Notes: a model not told the origin generated them from the sequence alone. A stretch of 7,393 bases of DNA from Actinomycetota bacterium (GCA_013695295.1 JACDAS010000113.1:1-7393), one strand, 5' to 3'; shown: positions 1 through 6,192, numbered from the stretch's first letter. Numbers and translations are program-made.

Positions 1-11
1 CTAGTACCGCG

Positions 12-1208
12 CTACGCGAGCGGGAGGTAGCGCGCGGCCGCTCCGGCGGCGACGACACCCTCGCCGGGCTCGATCAGAACGAGTGCGTCGGCCTCGGCCG
101 CGCGGGCAATCATGTGCGACTGCTGGCCGTCGAGCGGCTCGAGCATGACGGCGTCAGCAGAACATCGCAACCGCGCCCGGACGAGCCTCGTCCGGCTCGC
201 GCCTCGCACCACGTCCGCCGCGAGGCGACCGACCAGGAATACCGGTCCCGGCGAGGCCGCTCCCTGGAGGGCGAGCACGGCAGGTCGGACGAAGAGCTCG
301 AAGGACACGAGGCTCGAGACCGGGTTGCCCGGCAGCCCGAAGACGAGCGTGGCTCCACGGAGGCCGAAGAAGACCGGCTTGCCAGGCTGAACGGCAACCC
401 CCCAGAAGACCTCCTCGACCCCGAGGGCAGCCCCGACGCTCCGCACGAGATCCTGGGTGCCCACAGAGACTCCTCCGGAGGTGACAAGAAGGTCGGCCCC
501 GAGCCCGCGCCCGATTGCGGTCCGATGGGACTCCTCGTCATCGCCGACGGAGTCCAGTCGCTCGACTGCCGCGCCTGCGGCCTCCAGCTGGGCCGTGAGG
601 ATCAGGCTGTTCGCCTCGTAGATCTCCCCCGGTCCAAGGGGCTCGCCGGCGCGGCGTAGTTCGGTGCCGGTGGCGAGCACGGCGGCCTGCGGGCGCGGCG
701 AGCATTCCACGCTTTCGAGTCCGGCGGCTGCGAGGGCGCCGAGCTGGGCCGGCCCGAGCCGCGCTCCACCACGGACGACGGTCTTGCCGGCACCGACGTC
801 GCCCGCCTGGGGTCGGATGTTGGCGCCTGGCTCGACCGGTGTCGGTATCTCGATGCTGTTTCCAGACTGGACAACAGCCTCGACGGGGACGACGGCGTCG
901 GCTCGCGCCGGAACGACCCCGCCCGTGGCGATGGCGATCGCCTCTCCTGCTCCGACCGAGGCGGTGGCTGGCCGCCCCGCCGCGGCGCTCGCCATGGTGA
1001 CGGCCAGGGTCCCCGGCGTATCCGCTGAGCGAACCGCGAAGCCGTCCATCGCGGAGCTGGCGAACGGCGGCAGGTCGGTGGCCGCCAGGGCGTCCCGCGC
1101 GAGCACGCGGCCCGCGGCATGCTCGACCGCGACGGGCTCAGATGGGAGCGCTGTGACCCGCCCGAGGACTCGAGCAAGCGCTTCGTCCAGCGTGAGGAGT
1201 CCAGCCAC
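12..1208 (-). CDS. moeA: Molybdopterin molybdotransferase MoeA
   Basis: MoeA inserts molybdate into adenylylated molybdopterin, the last step of molybdenum cofactor synthesis in the cytoplasm. From the GTG at 1206-1208 the protein is 398 aa, close to the usual ~400 aa. Visible landmarks in order: the substrate-site motif SSAMDGFAV (residues 51-59); NIRPQAGD (130-137), at the stretch that rejoins the N-terminal domains; the MoaB/MogA-like domain from about 172, with VLATGTE (177-183), DLLVTSGGVSVG (239-250) and D253; PGKPVFFG (275-282); GLPGNPVSS (291-299); and a C-terminal beta-barrel domain IV (about 325-398). The frame stays open upstream to 1421, but that stretch is Ser/Arg-rich, lies antisense to the kinase and lacks MoeA character, so I start at the GTG just before AGLLTLDEAL. 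No clear Shine-Dalgarno precedes it. Eleven bases after the stop the window ends, so downstream operon partners are not visible. Family call is very secure; the exact start less so. Confidence 0.95.
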   Translation of the reverse strand: MAGLLTLDEALARVLGRVTALPSEPVAVEHAAGRVLARDALAATDLPPFASSAMDGFAVRSADTPGTLAVTMASAAAGRPATASVGAGEAIAIATGGVVPARADAVVPVEAVVQSGNSIEIPTPVEPGANIRPQAGDVGAGKTVVRGGARLGPAQLGALAAAGLESVECSPRPQAAVLATGTELRRAGEPLGPGEIYEANSLILTAQLEAAGAAVERLDSVGDDEESHRTAIGRGLGADLLVTSGGVSVGTQDLVRSVGAALGVEEVFWGVAVQPGKPVFFGLRGATLVFGLPGNPVSSLVSFELFVRPAVLALQGAASPGPVFLVGRLAADVVRGASRTRLVRARLRCSADAVMLEPLDGQQSHMIARAAEADALVLIEPGEGVVAAGAAARYLPLA

Positions 1209-1215
1209 GGAGCCA

Positions 1216-1222
1216 TAAGCTA
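1216..1222. promoter_or_regulatory. Candidate shared bidirectional -10 element (moeA / kinase)
   Basis: The 19-bp gap between the two divergent starts contains TAAGCTA. Read on the plus strand, TAAGCT (1216-1221) fits the TANNNT -10 pattern and ends six bases before the kinase GTG at 1228. This would put the transcription start on the first base of the start codon, giving a leaderless mRNA. Read on the minus strand, TAGCTT (1222-1217) also fits TANNNT and ends eight bases before the moeA GTG at 1208. A weak -35 match for the plus direction (GTGAGG, 1192-1197, 18-bp spacer, sharing the TGA core of TTGACA) lies inside moeA; I see no convincing -35 for the minus direction. It is AT-rich relative to its surroundings. 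This is a pattern match only, without transcript evidence. Confidence 0.45.
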
Positions 1223-1227
1223 CTCGC

Positions 1228-2727
1228 GTGGAGCACCGGGTGATCGCCAGGCGGTACCGCCTCGTGGAGCGGCTCGGGCGCGGCGGAATGGCCGAGGTCT
1301 GGCTCGCGGAGGACCTCGAGCTCGAGCGCCGCGTCGCGCTGAAGCTCCTCGGCCCCCGTGCGGACCCTGCGCGCTTCGATCGGGAGGCGCGCGCGGCGGC
1401 CTCGTTGGCCCATCCGCACATCTGCCTGATCTACGACTACGGCGAGGACGCCGGGCAGGCGTTCATGGTGCTCGAGCACCTGCCGGGCGGTACGCTGGAG
1501 GACCGGCTCACGCCCGGACGGCGGCTCCCAGACGCCGAGGCGGGCGTCGTTGCCCGCCAGGTCGCGGCCGGGCTTGCACACGCGCACCAACGCGGCGTCG
1601 TCCACCGCGACCTGAAGCCGGCGAACATCCTCTTCGACGGTGCCGGCCGCGCGAAGATCGCGGACTTCGGCATCGCTCGGCTCGGCGGCGAGGGCACCCT
1701 CACCGAGGCAGGCACCCTGCTCGGCACGGCGGCTTACCTCTCGCCCGAGCAGGCGTCGGGCCGGCCCGCGGCCCCGGCAAGCGACGTCTACTCCTTCGGC
1801 GTGATCCTCTACCGGCTCCTGAGCGGCAGACCGCCATTCGAGTCCACGAGCGCGGTCGACCTCGTCCGGCGACACCGGGAGGAGGTCCCGCCGGCGCTCG
1901 CCTCGGTGCGGCCGGACGTGCCGGACGGACTTGCGCGGGTCGCCATGGCCGCCCTCGAGAAGGACGCCTCTGCCCGGCCTGCCGACGGCTCGGCGCTCCT
2001 GGCCGCGCTCGAGGACGGATCGCCGACCGAGGCTCTCCGCCCGGAGGCTCGCACCGAGGTGATTCCCTTCGCGAAACGACGGCAGGGCGTCCGGAGGCGG
2101 TCGCTCGCGCTTCCCCTGCTCGCTGCGCCCCTCCTTGCTGCGGGCCTGGGCCTGGCCTTCGTGGCCACCAGGGACGGCGAGGGCCGGCCGGCCCCACCGT
2201 CGACCGACCGCCCGGCGTCGTCGGCCACCCCTCCGACGACGGCGGAGGAGACGGAAGGCGGCGGGGCTAAGGACACGACCGGCGAGACGGCTGCCGGCTC
2301 GACGTCGGAGGAGACGACCACCGAGGCGGCGAGCACCCGGCCGCCTCCGACAGCCACGACCGCGCCGCCGACGCGAGAGACGACCGATCCCACGACGACG
2401 CGCCCCGAGGCGACGACGGCGACCACTGCGCCCACGACGACGGAGCCGCCTCCGACAGCCACGACGACGCCGGCGGCCACCACGGAGCCCGGTCCGACCA
2501 CGACCGCACCGGCTCCGACCACGACTCCACCGGCTCCGACCACAACCGCACCGCCACCGACGACGACCGAGCCGCCCCCGACGACCGAGCCGCCACCGAC
2601 GACGGCTCCGACCACGACCGCGCCGCCACCGGCGACGACGGAGCCGCTTCCGACCACCGGGCCGCCGATCACGACCATCCCTCCGCCGACCACGGTGCCC
2701 TCGACGACGACGGTGCCGCTGCCGTGA
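1228..2727 (+). CDS. Transmembrane Hanks-type Ser/Thr protein kinase with Thr/Pro-rich ectodomain
   Basis: A PknB-family eukaryotic-like kinase of 499 aa, predicted to phosphorylate Ser/Thr in cytoplasmic partners. The kinase domain (about 10-262) is complete: Gly-rich loop GRGGMAEV (17-24), ATP-binding K39, helix-C E53, catalytic HRDLKPAN (126-133), DFG (146-148), SPE in place of APE (172-174), and DVYSFG (186-191). The activation loop keeps T159 and T167, but, aligned from memory with mycobacterial PknB, the second major phosphosite (T173) falls on A161. A basic stretch (RRQGVRRR, 284-291) precedes a single membrane helix (about 292-314). The outside part (about 315-499) has no Cys, aromatic, His, Met, Asn or Gln residue and is built of Thr, Pro and Ala, so it is probably disordered; there is no PASTA or other sensor domain. 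The GTG at 1228 is preferred for the leaderless promoter fit; GTG 1240 is an alternative. The stop overlaps the next start (GTGA). Confidence 0.93.
   Translation: MEHRVIARRYRLVERLGRGGMAEVWLAEDLELERRVALKLLGPRADPARFDREARAAASLAHPHICLIYDYGEDAGQAFMVLEHLPGGTLEDRLTPGRRLPDAEAGVVARQVAAGLAHAHQRGVVHRDLKPANILFDGAGRAKIADFGIARLGGEGTLTEAGTLLGTAAYLSPEQASGRPAAPASDVYSFGVILYRLLSGRPPFESTSAVDLVRRHREEVPPALASVRPDVPDGLARVAMAALEKDASARPADGSALLAALEDGSPTEALRPEARTEVIPFAKRRQGVRRRSLALPLLAAPLLAAGLGLAFVATRDGEGRPAPPSTDRPASSATPPTTAEETEGGGAKDTTGETAAGSTSEETTTEAASTRPPPTATTAPPTRETTDPTTTRPEATTATTAPTTTEPPPTATTTPAATTEPGPTTTAPAPTTTPPAPTTTAPPPTTTEPPPTTEPPPTTAPTTTAPPPATTEPLPTTGPPITTIPPPTTVPSTTTVPLP
2340..2465 (+). repeat. Pair of 21-nt direct repeats in the Thr/Pro coding tract
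   Basis: An identical 21-nt sequence occurs at 2340-2360 and 2445-2465. The two copies are 105 nt (35 codons) apart and in the same reading frame, encoding PPTATT in the kinase ectodomain. They lie in the low-complexity coding tract and probably arose by duplication within it. The spacing keeps the frame, so recombination between copies would delete exactly 35 codons without breaking the kinase or the overlapping downstream start. Confidence 0.8.
2494..2595 (+). repeat. Tandem 21-bp (heptapeptide) repeats encoding PTTT-x-P-x
   Basis: Four in-register 21-bp units encode PTTTAPA (2494-2514), PTTTPPA (2515-2535), PTTTAPP (2536-2556) and PTTTEPP (2557-2577). A shortened six-codon unit, PTTEPP (2578-2595), follows. 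Units differ at synonymous and non-synonymous positions, for example ACC, ACG and ACA for Thr, so they are not recent perfect copies. The whole surrounding tract (about 2194-2724) is Thr/Pro/Ala-rich. It forms the predicted extracytoplasmic, mucin-like stalk of the kinase and is a likely place for length variation between strains. Confidence 0.85.
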
Positions 2728-3662
2728 TCTCGGTCGTCGTGCCTCTCCACAACGAGGCCAGGAGCCTGGCGCTCCTCCACGACGAGCTCAGGGCGGCGCT
2801 CGAGCCGCTCGGGCGCCCGTGGGAGGCCGTCTTCGTCGACGACGGCTCGACGGACGGCACCTTCGGCGCGCTGACGCGCCTGCATGCCACGGAGCCCAAC
2901 GTCCGGGTCGTCCGGCTGCGGCGCAATTTCGGCAAGTCGGCGGCGCTCGCCGCGGGGTTCGCGCAGGCAGACGGCGAGATCGTCGTCACCTTGGACGGCG
3001 ACGGGCAGGACGATCCGAGCGAGATCCCGCGCCTGCTGGCGAAGCTCGACGAAGGTTACGACCTCGTCTCCGGCTGGAAGGCGCGCCGCCGCGACCCCCT
3101 CCGCAGGCGGGCCCTCTCGCGCGTCTTCAACCGGGTCACGAGCTGGATGTCCGGCATCCGCCTCCACGACCTGAACTGCGGGCTCAAGGCCTACCGGGCC
3201 GAAGTCGTGCAGGGCCTGCGGATCTACGGCGAGCTTCACCGCTTCATTCCGGTGCTCGCGCACTACCGGGGCTACAGGATCGCGGAGCTGCCGGTGAACC
3301 ACCGCCCGCGCGAGCACGGACGTTCTCGCTATGGCCTCGAGCGCTACCTGCGCGGCTTTCTCGACCTGATGACGGTCTCGTTCATCGGCCGCTACCGTCA
3401 CCGCCCGCTCCACCTGTTCGGCGGCCTCGGCCTGCTCCTAGGCATCCTCGGCACCGCGACGCTCGTGTACCTCACCGCCGTCAAGCTCGCCGGCCATGCG
3501 ATCGGGCAGCGGCCGCTGCTCACTCTGGGCGTGCTGCTCGTGGTCGTCGGCCTGCAGTTCTTCTCGCTCGGCCTGATCAGCGAGATGATCACGAGTCAGC
3601 ACGAGGAGCGCTCCGGCACGAAGGAGCGCTCGGAGCTGCACGTGGAGGAGATCCTGTCGTAG
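2724..3662 (+). CDS. GT2 glycosyltransferase, polyprenyl-phosphate sugar synthase type (DPM1/GtrB/ArnC-like)
   Basis: Predicted to move a sugar from a nucleotide donor to a polyprenyl phosphate at the cytoplasmic face, giving a lipid-linked sugar donor. The 312-aa protein starts with the GT2 strand and motif VVVPLHNE (4-11). It then has VDDGSTDGT (38-46), RNFGKSAAL (67-75), the metal-binding DGDGQDDP region (91-98, the DxD site), LNCGLKAYR (150-158) and GRSRYG (199-204, equivalent to the family's SKYG). Two C-terminal membrane helices follow (about 229-252 and 264-286), as in GtrB- and ArnC-type synthases but not in soluble DPM1. The GTG start shares GTGA with the kinase stop and no Shine-Dalgarno is apparent, so translation is probably coupled to the kinase. 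The sugar (mannose, glucose or other) cannot be read from the sequence; mannose is suggested only by the MptA/B-like gene nearby. Confidence 0.9.
   Translation: MISVVVPLHNEARSLALLHDELRAALEPLGRPWEAVFVDDGSTDGTFGALTRLHATEPNVRVVRLRRNFGKSAALAAGFAQADGEIVVTLDGDGQDDPSEIPRLLAKLDEGYDLVSGWKARRRDPLRRRALSRVFNRVTSWMSGIRLHDLNCGLKAYRAEVVQGLRIYGELHRFIPVLAHYRGYRIAELPVNHRPREHGRSRYGLERYLRGFLDLMTVSFIGRYRHRPLHLFGGLGLLLGILGTATLVYLTAVKLAGHAIGQRPLLTLGVLLVVVGLQFFSLGLISEMITSQHEERSGTKERSELHVEEILS
3606..3631 (+). other. Perfect 9-bp inverted repeat (hairpin) near the 3' end of the GT2 gene
   Basis: GAGCGCTCC at 3606-3614 pairs perfectly with GGAGCGCTC at 3623-3631 across an 8-nt loop. Each arm contains the self-complementary octamer GAGCGCTC, so it is also a direct repeat, encoding the repeated ERS in the GT2 tail. 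It ends 29 nt before the GT2 stop codon and about 45 nt before the GT4 start. No T-run follows, so it is not a standard intrinsic terminator. It may influence mRNA stability or processing between the two genes, or be a by-product of repeated codons. Confidence 0.5.
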
Positions 3663-3676
3663 ACCGCGCGATCAGG

Positions 3677-4747
3677 GTGCTCTACTTCGGCACCTACGAG
3701 CGGGACTACCCGCGGAACGCGCAGGTGATCTCCTGCCTGCGACGTTCCGGGGTCGAAGTGACGGAGCGGCACGTGGACGTCTGGGGCGGGAGCGAGCACA
3801 AGTGGCAGGCCGGCGGGCGGGCGGCCGCACGCCTCGCGGCCGCCGAGGTCAGGCTGCTGCGCCGGCCGGACGAGCCCTTCGACGTCCTGATCGTCGGCTA
3901 TCCGGGCCACCCCGATCTCCCGGCCGCCCGGAGAGCGGCCGGTGGCCGGCCGGTCGTCCTCAACCCGCTCGTCTCGCTCGCGGACTCGCTGGTCGAGGAC
4001 CGGGGCCGCTTCCGCCCGGGCTCGCTCGCCGCGAGGGCGCTGGCGCGGCTCGACCGGCACGCTCTTCGCGCGGCCGATCTCGTCGTCGCCGACACCGCCG
4101 CGAACGCCGCCTACCTCGCCGGGCTGGCCAATCTCCCCCCCGAGCGGGTCGCCGTCTGCCTCGTCGGCGCGGAGGAGCGAGTCTTCCGGCCCTGCTGGGC
4201 GCCCGAGGCGCCGTTCACGTGCCTCTTCGTCGGCAAGCTGATCCCGCTGCATGGCCTGGAGACGATCCTGGGCGCCGCGAGGCTCGCGCCGGAGCTCCGG
4301 CTCCGGATCGTGGGCAGCGGCCAGCTCGACCGCCTGCTCGAGGGGGCTCCGCCGAACGTGGAGTGGATTCGCTGGGTCGAGTACGCGGAGCTGCCGAGCG
4401 AGCTCGGTCGGGCCGGCTGCGCGCTCGGGATCTTCGGCACGTCCGCGAAGGCCGGCCGGGTGATCCCGAACAAGGCCTTCCAGGCGCTCGCCTGCGGTGT
4501 CCCGCTCCTCACCGGAGACACGCCGGCCGCTCGTGAGCTCCTCGTCGACGGAGAGAGCGCTCTGCTCGTGCCGCCCGGCGACGCCCCGGCGCTCGCCGCG
4601 GCCCTGCGCCGGCTGAGGGGCGACCCGGAACTGTCCAGCCGGCTTGCCTCCGGCGGTCTCGCCGCCTACCGCGAGCGGGCGAGCGAGAAGGTGCTCGGGC
4701 GGGTCTGGCGCGACCTGCTCGAGGGGCTCGTCCGAGGCGGGCCGTGA
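3677..4747 (+). CDS. GT4-like (GT-B fold) glycosyltransferase
   Basis: A 356-aa cytoplasmic glycosyltransferase. The N-terminal Rossmann half opens with LYFGTYERDYPRN (2-14) and has VGYPGHPD; the C-terminal half begins near FVGKLIPLHGLETI (184-197), followed by LRIVGSG, then IPNKAFQALACG (263-274) and a final TPAARELL region (282-289) with VPPGD, all typical of GT4 nucleotide-sugar binding. The usual E-x7-E pair is not present: its positions hold R261 and Q269, while E287 further on is kept. There is no ATG; GTG at 3677 is the only conventional start nearby, leaving 14 nt after the GT2 stop. A strong GGAGGAG (3644-3650) lies 26 nt upstream, too far to serve this start well. Its place between a lipid-sugar synthase and a membrane DUF2079 protein suggests envelope glycan or glycolipid assembly. 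Donor and acceptor are unknown. Confidence 0.85.
   Translation: MLYFGTYERDYPRNAQVISCLRRSGVEVTERHVDVWGGSEHKWQAGGRAAARLAAAEVRLLRRPDEPFDVLIVGYPGHPDLPAARRAAGGRPVVLNPLVSLADSLVEDRGRFRPGSLAARALARLDRHALRAADLVVADTAANAAYLAGLANLPPERVAVCLVGAEERVFRPCWAPEAPFTCLFVGKLIPLHGLETILGAARLAPELRLRIVGSGQLDRLLEGAPPNVEWIRWVEYAELPSELGRAGCALGIFGTSAKAGRVIPNKAFQALACGVPLLTGDTPAARELLVDGESALLVPPGDAPALAAALRRLRGDPELSSRLASGGLAAYRERASEKVLGRVWRDLLEGLVRGGP
4734..4740 (+). promoter_or_regulatory. Shine-Dalgarno-like site for the DUF2079 gene
   Basis: GAGGCGG lies at 4734-4740, inside the last codons of the GT4 gene, and its GAGG core ends six bases before the GTG at 4744. It supports that start, which also shares GTGA with the GT4 stop. 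It is a moderate match in GC-rich DNA. Confidence 0.45.
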
Positions 4748-6192
4748 GCGTCGGCGTCGGGAGGCTCAGGCTCGGCGTGCGCCCGCTTCTGTGGACCGCG
4801 ATCTCCGCATATGCCGCTGCGTTCTCGGCGCTCTCCGTCCTGCGCCACCTCGCCTTCAACACCGGCCGGTTCGATCTCGGAAACATGACGCAGGCCGTCT
4901 GGGCGACCGCGCACGGCCACCCCCTGCGCGTGACGGACGTCCACGGCGAGCAGATCTCCCGCCTGGCTGCTCACGTCGACCCGATCCTCGTCGGCCTCGC
5001 TCCTCTCTGGTGGCTCTGGCCGAGCCCGGAGCTGCTGCTCGTCGTCCAGGCCGTCGGGGTGTCGCTCGGGGCGCTGCCGGTCTTCTGGCTCGCCCGCAAG
5101 CACCTGGCCTCGGAGCGAGCCGGCCTAGGCTTCGCCCTCGCCTACCTCCTCTACCCGCCGGTGCAATGGCTGACGCTGAACGAGTTTCACCCGGTCGCGC
5201 TGGCCTGCCCCCTCCTGCTGTACGCGTTCTGGTACCTCGACGAGGATCGGCTCTGGGCCTTCGCGGGCTTCGCCGCGCTCGCCGCGTTGACGAAGGAGCA
5301 GATCCCGCTCGTCGTCGCCGGGTTCGGCCTCTGGTACGCGCTCGCCCGCGGTCGCCGGGCGGCCGGAGGTGCGATCGCCCTGGCGGGTGTCGCCACCTCG
5401 GCAGTCGCCGTCGGGATCGTGATCCCGCACTTCAACGACGGCTCCTCGGACTTCTACGGCCGCTACGAGCAGGTCGGGGGCTCGCCGGGCGGCATTCTCC
5501 GCACGGCCTTCACACATCCCTGGACGCTGCTCGAGGCAGCGTTCGACGGCGCCGGTGTCCGCTACCTGGTCGACCTCGTTGCCCCGCTCGCGCTGCTCAG
5601 CCTGCTGGCCCCCGTCGTCGCGCTCGCGGCAGCACCCGAGCTGGCGCTGAACCTGCTCTCGAAGACTCCCACCCAGACCTCGATCCACTTCCACTACACC
5701 GCCGGGGCGATTCCACCGCTCGTGGCCGCGGCTGTGCTCGGAGCGGCACGGCTGCTGCGCCGGAGGCCGTCCGCCGCCGCGCCTCTGGCAGTGATCGCGC
5801 TCGTCGTCAGCCTTGGAGCGAACTTCCGGCTCGGGGCGATCCCGCTCTGGAGCGAGCTGCCCTGGGGCGAGCGACTGGGCTCGCGCGACACTCGCGTCAC
5901 CGAGCACGACCGGATCGCGGCGCGCGCGCTCGCGCTCGTCCCGGGGGGCGTGGCCGTCAGCGCCTCGAACTCGCTCGGCGCCCACGTGTCCGAGCGCAGG
6001 CGCGTTCTCAACTTCCCCGTGCTCGCCGAGGCACGCTGGGTGATCGTCGACGAGACGAGGCCGAGCTTCGCAGACCGCAATGCTCCCCTCCCCGCGAACC
6101 GGCGACTCGCCGAGCTTCGGCGGAGCCCGGAATGGCGGCTCCGCTTCCAGCAGGACGGGATCGTGGTGCTACAACGGAACGGCCTGCGGTAA
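4744..6192 (+). CDS. DUF2079 family polytopic membrane protein (putative GT-C type)
   Basis: A 482-aa predicted inner-membrane protein with roughly nine or ten hydrophobic helices. The first (about 15-33) is followed at once by FDLGNMTQ (43-50), the hallmark of DUF2079; HVDPILVG (77-84) and NEFHPVAL (146-153) are the other conserved blocks. An acidic or polar residue in the first outside loop (here D44) is the usual catalytic arrangement of GT-C glycosyltransferases that use lipid-linked sugars, and DUF2079 is generally regarded as related to them; no substrate is established for this one. After the last helix (about 350-370) a tail of about 110 residues, including SASNSLGAHVSERR, looks like the family's extracytoplasmic C-terminal part. 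GTG 4744 overlaps the GT4 stop by four bases. The 3' end overlaps a convergent gene by 24 bp. The family is confident; the function is inference. Confidence 0.85.
   Translation: MSVGVGRLRLGVRPLLWTAISAYAAAFSALSVLRHLAFNTGRFDLGNMTQAVWATAHGHPLRVTDVHGEQISRLAAHVDPILVGLAPLWWLWPSPELLLVVQAVGVSLGALPVFWLARKHLASERAGLGFALAYLLYPPVQWLTLNEFHPVALACPLLLYAFWYLDEDRLWAFAGFAALAALTKEQIPLVVAGFGLWYALARGRRAAGGAIALAGVATSAVAVGIVIPHFNDGSSDFYGRYEQVGGSPGGILRTAFTHPWTLLEAAFDGAGVRYLVDLVAPLALLSLLAPVVALAAAPELALNLLSKTPTQTSIHFHYTAGAIPPLVAAAVLGAARLLRRRPSAAAPLAVIALVVSLGANFRLGAIPLWSELPWGERLGSRDTRVTEHDRIAARALALVPGGVAVSASNSLGAHVSERRRVLNFPVLAEARWVIVDETRPSFADRNAPLPANRRLAELRRSPEWRLRFQQDGIVVLQRNGLR

Noticed and set aside
1..11. Possible terminator or downstream gene after moeA
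   Set aside because: Only eleven bases are visible beyond the stop, too few to support either.
1209..1421. Upstream extension of the MoeA frame on the minus strand
   Set aside because: It is Ser/Arg-rich, antisense to the conserved kinase N-lobe, and MoeA homology begins right at the GTG 1208 start; it is an open frame caused by high GC.
1119..2270. Long plus-strand frame overlapping the start and kinase region
   Set aside because: Arg/Pro/Gly-rich translation with no motifs, in another frame over the well-supported kinase gene.
2340..2595. CRISPR-like or mobile repeat array
   Set aside because: The repeats are in-frame, degenerate, have no unique spacers and are explained by a Thr/Pro repeat protein segment.
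1809..3413. 534-codon minus-strand frame with Val/Gly-rich repeats (VVVGGGSVV type)
   Set aside because: The repeats are the antisense reading of the kinase Thr/Pro tract; the frame lies opposite two strongly supported genes and has no family motif.
3606..3650. Intrinsic terminator between GT2 and GT4 genes
   Set aside because: The hairpin is inside the GT2 coding sequence and has no downstream T-run; GT4 follows within 14 nt of the stop.
2135..3676. N-terminal extension of the GT4 gene or fusion with upstream sequence
   Set aside because: The frame is stop-free only because of GC content; its translation is Arg/Pro-rich and overlaps the kinase and GT2 genes, whose motifs are intact.
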